Assembly: GCA_002343185.1 (NCBI GenBank)
Contig: DDRT01000001.1
Coordinates: 49,304-113,303, forward strand
Length of the DNA stretch: 64,000 bases
Reading direction: 5' to 3'
Origin: Deltaproteobacteria bacterium UBA2409
GTDB lineage: Bacteria; Bdellovibrionota_C; UBA2361; DDRT01
The position numbers and the translations under genes are program-made. A model generated the notes under the pieces. It did no database searches. It had not been told where the DNA came from and saw nothing but the letters and a program-made list of their open reading frames with translations. Of this stretch, positions 1-8,456 are shown piece after piece. The stretch's first letter is position 1. Each line of letters begins with the position of its first letter.

Positions 1-543
1 TGCTGCTTTTATTCCGTAAGCAGTATTTCCGAAAAAGATTTGATTTAAGTACATCCCTAAGATCTCATCTTTTGTAAGACGCTTTTCGATTCGGTAAGAA
101 AGAATTGCTTCTTTAATTTTTCTTGTGATTTTTTTTTCAGAAGTTAAAAGCAAATTCTTTACAACCTGCTGAGTGATTGTTGAACCACCTTGAGTAGCCT
201 CACCGGCCTGAATGTTTTTTATGAATGCTCGAAAAATACTAAGAGGATCAAGACCTGGATGAGAGTAAAAACTTGCGTCTTCAGCTGCAATGAAGGCCTG
301 CCTAACAACAAGTGGAACTTCTTCTATCCGGACAGGGTATCGCCTCTCTCTAAAAAACTCTCCAATTACAGATCCATCTGCTGCAAAAACTTTTGAAACA
401 GCCTGTGGCTTATACTCATCCGATGTTAGAAGTGGAGGGAGATCTCGTGTGATATAAAAGTACCCCCAAACAGCGAAAGCTCCGCCGATAAGGAATCCTA
501 CTAATCCTAGACCGACAAAAAACAGGGCAGCTTTTCTTAGCAC
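1..543 (-). CDS. Penicillin-binding protein 1A, N-terminal part (cut by window edge)
   Basis: Class A PBP. These proteins polymerise peptidoglycan glycan strands (GT51 domain) and cross-link peptides (transpeptidase domain, not in the window). The visible 181 residues have one membrane anchor at about 5-28, then GT51 hallmarks: 'AAEDASFYSHPG' with the catalytic Glu, 'GGSTITQQVVKN', 'KEAILSYRIEKRLTKDEIL' and 'YLNQIFFGNTAYG'. I chose GTG at 543 because an in-frame TGA lies only 6 nt upstream of it. The sequence gagg lies just before the GTG. The gene begins 20 nt after the DUF4340 gene on the same strand, so it is probably the last-transcribed gene seen of the ABC operon. Family assignment is firm; 1A versus another class A PBP is inferred from the N-terminus only. 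Confidence 0.9.
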   Translation of the reverse strand, partial: MLRKAALFFVGLGLVGFLIGGAFAVWGYFYITRDLPPLLTSDEYKPQAVSKVFAADGSVIGEFFRERRYPVRIEEVPLVVRQAFIAAEDASFYSHPGLDPLSIFRAFIKNIQAGEATQGGSTITQQVVKNLLLTSEKKITRKIKEAILSYRIEKRLTKDEILGMYLNQIFFGNTAYGIKAA

Positions 544-563
544 ACCTCAATATCCCATAAAGC

Positions 564-1742
564 TCACTTAGCTGGAAGAAGCTGCTCTAACCTTGGAGTT
601 ATCCTCTTATAAGAGTCTTCACTGATGATAAAAAGCTCATCACCAGACTTAGCCATCCTTCCTTTATCATGAAAGCGACCTATTTCAAGTATCTTCTGTG
701 AGTCGTCATTAAGTACCAAAGTAAACTTGAGTTCATCGGTTGGGGCGCTAGATGAGGGAAAGTCAGCTGCACTAAGCTCAGACAAACTGTTTAGATACTC
801 ATTTATAAAGGTTGTATCCCCTTCTTTGCCATTAACGGTAAATCCATTTTCAGTTTTCTCAATTAAAACTGAGTGGCTTCCAGAAACTTCAAGTCTTTTC
901 ACTAAAGATGAGGCAAAAGTGAAAAGTTCTTTCTCTCTAAATTCCTTAACTGGCTTAAAAATTCTATCAGTTGGGTTTGGTTTTGTTTTAGCAATGAACT
1001 TATAGTCAGAAACTGAAAAATAGACAGGCTCATCACCTGATTTTGATACTGCCTCGTCTACCTTTTTAATTTTTATAATTGATTTACTGTCATCATTTTT
1101 AACAAGTTCTATTTCTAAGTCTGGATCATTAATTTCCATATCGAAGATAATCTCATCTGCTGATAAGTCTCTAATCTCAGATAAGACCTCTCTGACTGCG
1201 CTTTCAGATGCTTTTGCAGAAACTGGCTCCGTTAGTCTCCAATTATCTACTTTTGCAAGAACTACGCCTTCTGAACCTTTTTTAAGGGTAAAACTCTTAA
1301 GATCCCCAGGAAAAGCTTTAATAAGTTTTTTTTCTCTAAAATCATCAAATTTTTTATCTAGACTCTTTGAGATAAAATTAGGAACGAGATAGATCTTGTC
1401 ATCATACCTTAAATAAGTTTTCGAGAGATATTCATTCTCTTTTCCAAAAGTCAGATCTTTCTCGTCAATTTTAGCTCTAAGACTAACTGGCTCAGGAAGG
1501 GTTATCCCTTCAAGTGGATCTTCAAAATCAATACTTTCTACTGTTGAAATAACAGCACCAGCGGTGGACTGATTTACTGGTATTTCCGGGGATGATTCAA
1601 ACTTCCAAACACTTCCATCTTTAACGAGAGAGATGTCATTAATTGAAAGTTTATTCTCAACTTTAACTTCTACTTTAGGAGAATATTCAAGATAAGCAAA
1701 CAGAGCTGCCGCTATAATAGCAACTATCAGTATTCGCTTCAT
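564..1742 (-). CDS. DUF4340 membrane-anchored protein of a GldG-type ABC locus
   Basis: Starts with an uncleaved-looking anchor (MKRILIVAIIAAALFAYLEY), followed by about 370 extracytoplasmic residues rich in short beta strands. The pattern matches DUF4340, a family usually encoded next to GldG-like ABC proteins; its function is unknown. ATG at 1742 overlaps the upstream stop as ATGA, so I prefer it over the in-frame ATG at 1760, which would only add MEEEKC. The gene is last of four translationally coupled genes (ATPase, permease, GldG-like, this one), which suggests it is an accessory of that complex. Substrate unknown. Confidence 0.75.
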   Translation of the reverse strand: MKRILIVAIIAAALFAYLEYSPKVEVKVENKLSINDISLVKDGSVWKFESSPEIPVNQSTAGAVISTVESIDFEDPLEGITLPEPVSLRAKIDEKDLTFGKENEYLSKTYLRYDDKIYLVPNFISKSLDKKFDDFREKKLIKAFPGDLKSFTLKKGSEGVVLAKVDNWRLTEPVSAKASESAVREVLSEIRDLSADEIIFDMEINDPDLEIELVKNDDSKSIIKIKKVDEAVSKSGDEPVYFSVSDYKFIAKTKPNPTDRIFKPVKEFREKELFTFASSLVKRLEVSGSHSVLIEKTENGFTVNGKEGDTTFINEYLNSLSELSAADFPSSSAPTDELKFTLVLNDDSQKILEIGRFHDKGRMAKSGDELFIISEDSYKRITPRLEQLLPAK

Positions 1743-3268
1743 GCACTTCTCCTCCTCCACCAGATAAATAATCCGAGAAGTAATATTATTTCAGGAACTA
1801 AGAGTGCAGATCTTAGGATCCCTAAAAATGCTTCTTTTGCAACTGGTTCAGTTGATTTTCTAAGCTCCTTTGGTCTTATGGTTAATCCACCCTCTACTCC
1901 ACCAAGCCAGTTTACAACATTCAAGAGAAGATCTTTATTTGAATAAACTGAGAATCGTTGATTGGTAGCAACGGTAGATCCTCCAAAAACTACAACTCTC
2001 GAAGTCTTCTGATCTAATTTCTTCTCGTAAGCAACTGCCACACTTACTGGCCCAGGGGTGTCTTCTGCTCCCTTCTCTGCTGTTGGTTCATTTTGATTGA
2101 ACAATGCATCAAGATTTGTTTCTCCCCATGCTGCATCACCAGTTTTTGCCAACTCGGTATACACCGACTCCTTATCCTTTTGCTCATACCCAACAGAGCT
2201 GGTCATATGAAGAATAGAAATAGTTCCTTCATTAAAATATTTCGTTATTGGATGAGGAGCATAAGACCTAATAACTGGCTCAACACCTAAAGCAGGGCCT
2301 GCAAAAAGTCTTTGAACCTGATCTAACACGAGATCATTTCTAATCGTAATTCCAAAATGTGCTGCAAGCCTTACTGCTTCAGAGCTACTTCTTGAATTAC
2401 CAAAAATTAACAATCTTCCACCTTTTTCTACGTAGTCTTTAAGAGCAGTAAATTCTGCTTCAGGCAAACTCTTAGTTGGAGAAACAAGCACTACAAGACT
2501 TGCATCTTCAGGAACTTTTCCGGTTTCGGCTAAAAAAAGCGATGAAACTAAAAACTGCTCATCTGAGAGGCTAGTGCTAAAATCCTTAAGCCCTTCTGGA
2601 GAAGCGTCGTTGATATCAGGCTCGCCGTGACCAACGATGAAATAAACTCTTCTTGCCTCAACTTCAACTAATTTTTTAATTGCATTTGTAATTGATTGTT
2701 CTGAGGTTTCAGCAAGCTGGCTTGTTTTATTTTCTCCGTATGAGAGAAGAATCAGATTTCCTTTGTTAAAGCCATAAGCTTCAACGAGATGAGGTTTTGT
2801 TTCTGGATTGATTACCTCAAAAGAAACCATATCAGGGTTAGATCTTCTGTAAAGCCCTAAAAGCTTTTCTATGTCTCCTTGCATTTTTATAGCTACAATC
2901 TTTAGTGGCGCTTTTAGATTCTGCATTACACTTTCAGATTGCTCTGAAAGGCTAAAGGCCTTTTCTTCCGTAAGATCCCATCTTAGATCGTGTCTAAGGG
3001 CTACAAGATTTATCGCTACAAGAAGAGCTAAAAAGACTGCTATATATATAGTCGCGCCAAAACTAAATCTTGTTACTCTTCCAACCTCTTCTCTTTTTAA
3101 AAGTGACTTAATACCAAACTTTGAGAACCAGAATATTATCGCTAAAGCGCCAAAGACTAGATTTAATAGTGGAATAAATAAGAGCTCTCTTGTCCACTCG
3201 ACAATGAATCCGCCAAGAATACCAAAAAGAAAAAGAATGACTCCTGCTAAGCCTAAGAATCTAATCAT
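1739..3268 (-). CDS. GldG-like ABC auxiliary membrane protein
   Basis: 509 residues. Three hydrophobic segments lie near the N-terminus (about 4-24, 30-48 and 72-92), then a large extracytoplasmic domain and a final helix at about 485-503 followed by WWRRRSA. The periplasmic part begins with 'DLRWDLTEEKAFSLSEQS' and contains 'VYFIVGHGEPDIND' and 'YVEKGGRLLIFGNSRS', typical of the ABC-type auxiliary family (PF09822-like) that includes GldG. In Bacteroidetes GldA/F/G serve gliding motility, but the same trio is widespread in non-gliding bacteria where the substrate is unknown. It overlaps the permease by 4 nt and the DUF4340 gene by 4 nt. Confidence 0.85.
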   Translation of the reverse strand: MIRFLGLAGVILFLFGILGGFIVEWTRELLFIPLLNLVFGALAIIFWFSKFGIKSLLKREEVGRVTRFSFGATIYIAVFLALLVAINLVALRHDLRWDLTEEKAFSLSEQSESVMQNLKAPLKIVAIKMQGDIEKLLGLYRRSNPDMVSFEVINPETKPHLVEAYGFNKGNLILLSYGENKTSQLAETSEQSITNAIKKLVEVEARRVYFIVGHGEPDINDASPEGLKDFSTSLSDEQFLVSSLFLAETGKVPEDASLVVLVSPTKSLPEAEFTALKDYVEKGGRLLIFGNSRSSSEAVRLAAHFGITIRNDLVLDQVQRLFAGPALGVEPVIRSYAPHPITKYFNEGTISILHMTSSVGYEQKDKESVYTELAKTGDAAWGETNLDALFNQNEPTAEKGAEDTPGPVSVAVAYEKKLDQKTSRVVVFGGSTVATNQRFSVYSNKDLLLNVVNWLGGVEGGLTIRPKELRKSTEPVAKEAFLGILRSALLVPEIILLLGLFIWWRRRSA

Positions 3269-4029
3269 CTGTACCTCTCAAGCTCTACTGATCTAAAAGA
3301 TAGAAATAAGCCAAGTGAAATTAAACTAAGAAAATAGATGATGCTTTTAAGAGAGATTACTCCTTTCATCATCTCATCAGACTGATCAATTGGGGATATA
3401 TATCTTAGAGTCTCACCGAGCACCCCTCCCACATTTTCTGCTGGCGCAGAGATCACATAAAATAATAATAAAGTTACTAGTCCAGCTGTACCGGCAACGA
3501 CCTGATTTTCCGCAAATGAAGCTACTGCCATTGCAACTGCTCCAAATCCTAAAGCCAAAAGAGAGATTCCTAAAAACCCACTAAAAATCGGTGGAATCTC
3601 AGGATTCGCATAAAAAATCAAAAAACTAGGAAAAGTTGAAACTAAAATCACCATAATTAGCAGCGTTGCAGCTAAACCTAAAAACTTCCCTAATACAATT
3701 GAAAATACTGAAACGGGTGATGTTATCAATAGCTCGAAAGTTCCATTACGTTTCTCCTCAGCAAATAGCCTCATCGTTAAAAGTGGCACCAAAAAAACAA
3801 GAACTAGACTCAATGTCCTATAATACGCCTCAACTATCTGATTTAAACTGATCGATTGCACTCCACCCATCATTTGCTGAGAGCGAAATAGATAGGTATT
3901 AAACTCGGCTAAATACCAAAAGAAAAAGTATCCACCTAAAAGTAAAAATCCTGTTATAGCAAGATATGCTATAGGCGATACAAAGTAAGAGAGAATCTCT
4001 CTTCTTGCTATTGCTAAAACCCCTTTCAT
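3265..4029 (-). CDS. ABC-2 type permease (GldF-like)
   Basis: 254 residues with six predicted membrane segments and the ABC-2 permease hallmark 'LLTMRLFAEEKRNGTFELLITSPVS' region after the second helix. It would form the membrane channel for the ATPase encoded just upstream; the start overlaps the ATPase stop by 4 nt (ATGA). Family membership is clear. The GldF label rests on gene order (ATPase, permease, GldG-like), not on a proven role. Confidence 0.88.
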   Translation of the reverse strand: MKGVLAIARREILSYFVSPIAYLAITGFLLLGGYFFFWYLAEFNTYLFRSQQMMGGVQSISLNQIVEAYYRTLSLVLVFLVPLLTMRLFAEEKRNGTFELLITSPVSVFSIVLGKFLGLAATLLIMVILVSTFPSFLIFYANPEIPPIFSGFLGISLLALGFGAVAMAVASFAENQVVAGTAGLVTLLLFYVISAPAENVGGVLGETLRYISPIDQSDEMMKGVISLKSIIYFLSLISLGLFLSFRSVELERYR

Positions 4030-4727
4030 ACATCACCTCTTAATGACTCTAAAAAGGTCTCTTCAAGGCTTTTTTCAAGTTCAGTTAATTTTTTCTCAAC
4101 AACAGTTTTGCCTTTGTTGATAATCACAACTTTATCACAAACCATAGAAACCTCTGGTAGTATATGTGTGCTTAAAACAACGACTTTCCCCTTACCTAGA
4201 GACTTTATCAATTCTCTTATCTCTATAATCTGCTTTGGATCGAGACCACTTGTTGGCTCATCTAAGATTACAACTTCTGGATCATGAATAATGGCCTGAG
4301 CAATTCCTACTCTTTGTTTAAATCCTTTTGATAGATATCCACAAAGCTTATTTGTAACTTCCTCAAGGAAACATTTTCCAATCGCTCTTTCTACAGCTTC
4401 TTTAACATCTTTTACCCCTTTTAGCCTTGCAACAAAGGAAAGGTATTCCTTAACTGTAAGCTCTGGATAAAGGGGCGGAGTCTCTGGGAGATATCCAATT
4501 AATTTTCTAACCTCGTCCCCTTTAGTTCTTACGCTAAATCCTCCAACCGTTATATCTCCTGAGGATGGCGGAAGATAGGTTACCATCATTCTGAGCGTTG
4601 AAGTCTTTCCTGCTCCATTTGGCCCTAAAAAGCCTACTATCTCACCTTGATTAGCTGTAAAGCTAACGTCTGAGACTGCATAGAAGTCTCCATAGCGCTT
4701 TGCTACGTTATTAACGGAAAGTTTCAT
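4026..4727 (-). CDS. ABC transporter ATP-binding protein (GldA-like)
   Basis: 233 residues. Walker A 'GPNGAGKTST' at about 35-44, a signature segment 'YLSKGFKQRVGIAQA' in which LSGGQ is replaced by LSKGF (common in ABC-2 exporters of this type), Walker B 'VVILDEPTSGLDP', and the H-loop 'VVLSTHIL'. It powers the permease and GldG-like protein encoded downstream. It is the first gene of the four-gene coupled operon. The upstream 62 nt separate it from ctaA on the same strand, and I see no strong Shine-Dalgarno. Confidence 0.92.
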   Translation of the reverse strand: MKLSVNNVAKRYGDFYAVSDVSFTANQGEIVGFLGPNGAGKTSTLRMMVTYLPPSSGDITVGGFSVRTKGDEVRKLIGYLPETPPLYPELTVKEYLSFVARLKGVKDVKEAVERAIGKCFLEEVTNKLCGYLSKGFKQRVGIAQAIIHDPEVVILDEPTSGLDPKQIIEIRELIKSLGKGKVVVLSTHILPEVSMVCDKVVIINKGKTVVEKKLTELEKSLEETFLESLRGDV

Positions 4728-4789
4728 AGTTCATTCTTTGCCAAATTATTCAGATTACGGCAAGGGTTTCAAGGAATTAACTGTATTAG

Positions 4790-5842
4790 TCAGCTAATCT
4801 TTCTAATTTTACTCACTGCCCAAAATAAAGCAGTGAACAAAACTACTACAATCGCTCCCATCCCTTGATGGGTAACTCCTAAAACAATATTTACCCCAGT
4901 AAGTAGAGTTGCTACCCCTAGGGAAAATTGCACTATGATTGAGGCAGAAAATAGTAGAATTAAAACCTTGATAAATCTTGGTGAGTCGGTTTTTAGGTAA
5001 TACCAGCAAAAAGCAACTAATAGCAGTAACCATCCGAATATACGGTGAATAAACTGAACAGCAATTGGATTGGAAGTTAAATTTTTAAGGATCCCATCAA
5101 ATATAAAAAGATCTGGTGGAATTAAAAAACCACTCATGAGGGGAAAAGAATTGTACATATATCCAGCTTTTAGTCCTGCTGTAAACGCGCCCCATAAAAA
5201 TTGAAAAATTAAAAGTATGAGGGTGAAAATTCCGAAGTAAAAAAGATTATAAGCTTTTCTTAGTGAGATCTCGCTTTTTAGAGCTTCAATCTTATCTCTA
5301 AAAAGTAGCTCAAAAATATGCCACACAATTATCGATAGTAAAATTAGAGCTAAGCTTAAATGAGCTGCAAGTCTTAGGTGACTAACTCTTGGAATATCCA
5401 CAAGACCGCTTTTCACCATATACCAGCCCATAAAGCCCTGAACTCCGCAAAGAAGAACAAGTAAAGAGTATTTTAGTATCTCAGCTCTTGTGAGCCATCT
5501 AGAAAATACTAACAAAGGGAGTAAGAGTGCTATTCCAACAAGTCGACCCATTATTCTATGTAAATATTCCCAGAAGAAAATAAATTTAAAATAATCGAGA
5601 CTCATCCCCTTATTCTGAAGTTTATACTGAGGACTCTCTCGGTACTGATCAAAAAGCCCTAACCAATCTTCTTCTGAAAGTGGTGGCAATATTCCTGCAA
5701 CAGGCTGCCATTCTACAATTGAAAGCCCTGAGCCAGTTAGGCGTGTTATTCCCCCAACTAGTACTGTCATAAATACTAAAAATGCGCAGACAGAGAGCCA
5801 AAGAACCTTTAATTTTTTCTCATAGTCTTGATTAATCAACAT
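4790..5842 (-). CDS. ctaA: Heme A synthase (CtaA/Cox15)
   Basis: Oxidises the C8 methyl of heme O to a formyl group, giving heme A for aa3/caa3 oxidases. 350 residues, eight predicted helices. Family motifs: 'GGITRLTGSGLSIVEWQP', 'PLSEEDW', 'EYLHRIMGRLVG' with a heme-ligand His, and a second half with 'QFIHRIFGWLLL' and 'THQGMG'. The first extracellular loop has no cysteine pair, as in the Cox15-like subgroup of proteobacteria and mitochondria. The cox structural operon lies about 48 kb away in this window, with SURF1 in between, so the assembly genes are dispersed. ATG at 5842 is followed by the conserved N-terminus. Confidence 0.93.
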   Translation of the reverse strand: MLINQDYEKKLKVLWLSVCAFLVFMTVLVGGITRLTGSGLSIVEWQPVAGILPPLSEEDWLGLFDQYRESPQYKLQNKGMSLDYFKFIFFWEYLHRIMGRLVGIALLLPLLVFSRWLTRAEILKYSLLVLLCGVQGFMGWYMVKSGLVDIPRVSHLRLAAHLSLALILLSIIVWHIFELLFRDKIEALKSEISLRKAYNLFYFGIFTLILLIFQFLWGAFTAGLKAGYMYNSFPLMSGFLIPPDLFIFDGILKNLTSNPIAVQFIHRIFGWLLLLVAFCWYYLKTDSPRFIKVLILLFSASIIVQFSLGVATLLTGVNIVLGVTHQGMGAIVVVLFTALFWAVSKIRKIS

Positions 5843-5938
5843 TTTGCATAACCTTTGATAAACTTAAAGGGTATATGTTGTACTGAAAAGTATCCAACTG
5901 CAAATCTAGTTCCTGGTAGAGTTAGACAATCTTTAACA

Positions 5939-6000
5939 AATTACTTCCAGATATTTTTTTAGCTTTGAGTTGTTAGAGATTGGGAGGGCTGGCACCAACC
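5939..6000 (-). pseudogene. Fragment duplicating the 3' end of the vapC-like gene
   Basis: Bases 5939-5981 are identical to 7556-7598, the last codons of the PIN-domain gene. The next 20 bases still resemble it (GGCTGGCACCAA against TGCTGCCACCAA). The two copies are direct repeats 1617 bp apart and bracket the AAA ATPase gene. There is no start or catalytic residue, so this is a remnant or a junction duplicate, not a gene. Confidence 0.75.
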
Positions 6001-6137
6001 TTCATATTCTCTCATCAAAAATTTACTCACCCTCAAGCTAATCTACGAACAGGGTAACTCCAAATAGCTACGGCCTACTATATAAAAAAATACTACTACT
6101 AGGCCAAGCCAACATATAGTACTATGAGCCTAGTATT

Positions 6138-7535
6138 ATGAAAAAAAACACTAGTAGGCTTGTAGGTAGAGAGAAGGAAATAGGCTTTCTAAGTGATATA
6201 GCAGCACTTTCTGAGAGCTCCATAATCGTAGTTTATGGAAGGAGAAGGGTAGGTAAAACAACACTAATTGAACATGTCTTTAAAAATAGAGGCCTACTAA
6301 AAATCGAGGGAATAGAAGGAGGTCGTGAATCGGATCAGTTAAAACAGGCTATCTCTCAACTTATCCCTCAATTGAAAAAGTATCCGGTATCTTATTGGAA
6401 TCCACAAAGTTTTACTGATCTATTCAGGTTACTAGAACCTATCGTCTCAAAAGGTGAGTGGACTCTATTCTTAGAGGAATACCAGTGGCTCTCTTCATAT
6501 CAATCCTCACTCACTGGTGAGCTAAAAATAGCCTGGGATAATTGGTTTCGAAAAAACAACAGGTTCAAACTAATACTATGCGGCTCTTCTCCCTCATTTA
6601 TGGTGAGTAGGGTTCTTATGTCCCGTGCACTTCACAACAGATCTCAACACGAGCTCCTTTTAAAACCTATGAGTTTTAATGAGGCAAAACATATTCTACC
6701 TGATGACAAAGACAGTTTCTCTAGCTATCTGCTACTCGGAGGAGTGCCAGAATATCTTAAGCGTATTAAAAAACCGTGGATTAAGTCATTCTATGATCAG
6801 GCTTTTAGTGGTAATGGATTTTTTCTTGATGAATTTAATAGGATACTAGTTAGCTCGTTGTCTACTAATCCGAACTACAAAAAAATATTGCTCTTTCTAT
6901 CTAAAGCTGGCTACGCGGAACGCACAGAGATCGCTAATTATTTAAAGATCAAAGCTGGTGGCTCACTGAGCGATCTGCTCGAAGATCTTGAGATGTCAGG
7001 CTTTATTCGAAGCTATATTCCGGTTGACAAAAAGGATAGCTCGATACTGAAGAGGTATAAAATATCAGATTTTTTTCTTAAAACTTACTTCAAGTTTATT
7101 CACCCAGAATATGCTAGGATCAAACAAGGAGTATCTACACCTCCTACTTTAGACCAAATATATGCACACTTAGGGTATGCGTTCGAAGAATATTGTCTTC
7201 AAAACCAGCGGAGAATAGCAACGCTCTTGGGGTTTTCGGGGGTTAAATATACAAGTGGCTCTTACTTTTTTAGGGGAAGTAAAAGCTACCAACTTGACTT
7301 AGTATTTGTTAGAGCTGATGGTGTTCACACCATTTGTGAAATCAAGTACTCAGATATCCTATCATCAAAGTCGATTGCTAACTTCAACAGAGCTATTGCT
7401 ATTTATAAAGAGAAAAATCCTGCTGCCAGTGTGGAAAGAATCCTAATTTGTAAAAGTTCAGTTAAAAAGCCGAGCTCCATTCAATTTGAGTTTGATAAGG
7501 TAATAACCTTGGAGGAATTAATTAAAAGGGAATGA
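6138..7535 (+). CDS. AAA ATPase with C-terminal DUF234/PD-(D/E)XK-like domain
   Basis: 465 residues. N-terminal ATPase with Walker A 'VYGRRRVGKTTL' at about 32-43, a Walker-B-like 'WTLFLEEYQWLS' and sensor segment 'KLILCGSSPSFM'. A middle winged-helix-like part carries 'LSKAGYAERTEIANYLKI'. The C-terminal part has 'YQLDLVFVRADG' followed by 'TICEIKYSD', the D...ExK spacing of restriction-like nuclease folds. This architecture (ATPase_2 plus DUF234) is common in archaea and many bacteria and often behaves as a mobile or selfish gene; its function is unresolved. The direct repeat on both sides supports recent arrival next to vapC. No obvious Shine-Dalgarno precedes the ATG. Confidence 0.85.
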   Translation: MKKNTSRLVGREKEIGFLSDIAALSESSIIVVYGRRRVGKTTLIEHVFKNRGLLKIEGIEGGRESDQLKQAISQLIPQLKKYPVSYWNPQSFTDLFRLLEPIVSKGEWTLFLEEYQWLSSYQSSLTGELKIAWDNWFRKNNRFKLILCGSSPSFMVSRVLMSRALHNRSQHELLLKPMSFNEAKHILPDDKDSFSSYLLLGGVPEYLKRIKKPWIKSFYDQAFSGNGFFLDEFNRILVSSLSTNPNYKKILLFLSKAGYAERTEIANYLKIKAGGSLSDLLEDLEMSGFIRSYIPVDKKDSSILKRYKISDFFLKTYFKFIHPEYARIKQGVSTPPTLDQIYAHLGYAFEEYCLQNQRRIATLLGFSGVKYTSGSYFFRGSKSYQLDLVFVRADGVHTICEIKYSDILSSKSIANFNRAIAIYKEKNPAASVERILICKSSVKKPSSIQFEFDKVITLEELIKRE

Positions 7536-7549
7536 GTGGGCACATTATT

Positions 7550-7972
7550 TTAACCAATTACTTCCAGATATTTTTTTAGCTTTGAGTTGTTAGAGATTCT
7601 CTTTGCTGCCACCAAATCAGCTGTAAGCCATTTTGCGTTTAGAATCAGGGCAGTTTGTAAATAAATTGAGTCGAAAACTGAGAGGTTATTTTTACAGGCA
7701 ATACTACAGGAGTCTACCAAATGTTTTCCCTGAATAGGAACGGTTGGTATTCCTAAGCTGTAGATAGATTCGATCGCCTTTTTCGTAAATATCTCGTCAT
7801 TGGAGGACTTTCTAGAAATTACAGCGGCAGCTTCTGGATAGAAAAGCTCAGGAACCGCAAATCTAGATGGGTCTAATGTAAGCAGGTTTAGTTGCTCAAT
7901 GCTTTCCTTATGTAAATTTTCGTTTGTAAAAAACCATTTAATTGCAACAGATGCATCTAATACGTATGTCAT
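7550..7972 (-). CDS. PIN-domain toxin, VapC-like
   Basis: 140 residues of the PIN fold, the Mg-dependent RNase domain of VapC toxins. Acidic residues are in expected places: Asp in 'YVLDASVAIKWF', Glu in 'PELFYPEAAAV', Asp in 'NLSVFDSIYLQTAL' and Asp in 'WLTADLVAA'. It converges on the AAA ATPase gene with a 14-nt gap. The usual partner antitoxin should lie just upstream on the same strand, but only a short open frame without an ordinary start codon is there (7972-8088). It may therefore be an orphan, or its antitoxin may have decayed. Confidence 0.85.
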   Translation of the reverse strand: MTYVLDASVAIKWFFTNENLHKESIEQLNLLTLDPSRFAVPELFYPEAAAVISRKSSNDEIFTKKAIESIYSLGIPTVPIQGKHLVDSCSIACKNNLSVFDSIYLQTALILNAKWLTADLVAAKRISNNSKLKKYLEVIG

Positions 7973-8000
7973 TACCTAAGCCGAAGTTCAGTCAGAATTT

Positions 8001-8045
8001 CATCCAACGAAGCAGTGATTTCTACGGCGTGTTTTCGCTTCGCCT
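8001..8045. repeat. Short dispersed repeat, copy 1
   Basis: About 39 bases beginning AACGAAGCA and containing TTCTACGGCGTGTTTT recur at about 18518-18556 with roughly 33 of 39 positions the same. Both copies can fold into a short hairpin. This copy lies upstream of the vapC-like gene, the other upstream of the HEAT-repeat-like gene. The rest of 7973-8259 shows no gene; it holds the promoter region of the first PEP-CTERM gene. Confidence 0.5.
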
Positions 8046-8209
8046 GCCACCATTTGGTGTCACTCTCCTTTCTGGAAATATCTAATTCTTAATTTTCCAT
8101 ATATTTTTAAACATTTAGAAAATTATAGGAGAGTTTCAAAATAGGGTGGTTTTAATATTCGCTAATAGAGAGAACCAATAGTTGAGAGGCGATTGGTAAG
8201 TTACTTAAT

Positions 8210-8456
8210 TGAGTAGGGTTTCTTAACCACGTATACTCAGCCCTTGGAGAAGTTAAGTTATGGAAAGACAAGTCACTACTACAGAACAGCCTAATCTTGA
8301 AGGTGCCAAAATCGGGAAAGACGGCACATTAAATGTAGCGAGCCTCTCACCAAGTCAGCAGCAAACTCTAAGAAGAATTGGTGCCATGGCACTTATCGGC
8401 GCTGGTCTCTTAGCTCCTAAAGATGCTGAAGCGGTTACGCTTATTCAGCTAAATGA
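8210..8456 (+). repeat. 247-bp leader cassette, copy 1 (identical to 9321-9567)
   Basis: Bases 8210-8456 match 9321-9567 without a mismatch by eye. The block covers the 50-bp 5' leader, the ribosome-binding region (GGAGAAG, 8-10 nt before ATG) and the first 65 codons of each PEP-CTERM gene, then stops abruptly. The leader can fold around GGTTTCTTAACC. Such a sharp edge points to gene conversion or recent duplication followed by replacement of the downstream part. Confidence 0.9.

Noticed and set aside
4809..5033. Second open frame inside ctaA on the same strand
   Set aside because: Out-of-frame shadow of the conserved ctaA 3' region.
7972..8088. Open frame of 38 codons on the minus strand ending TAATG into vapC, a candidate antitoxin
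   Set aside because: It has no ATG/GTG start, a stop lies directly upstream, and part of it matches a dispersed repeat at 18518-18556. An ATG with a good Shine-Dalgarno exists only in another frame and stops after 17 codons.
8211..8259. Leader of the PEP-CTERM genes as a riboswitch
   Set aside because: Only a small hairpin is visible and no known riboswitch core; conservation between the two copies is explained by the identical duplication.
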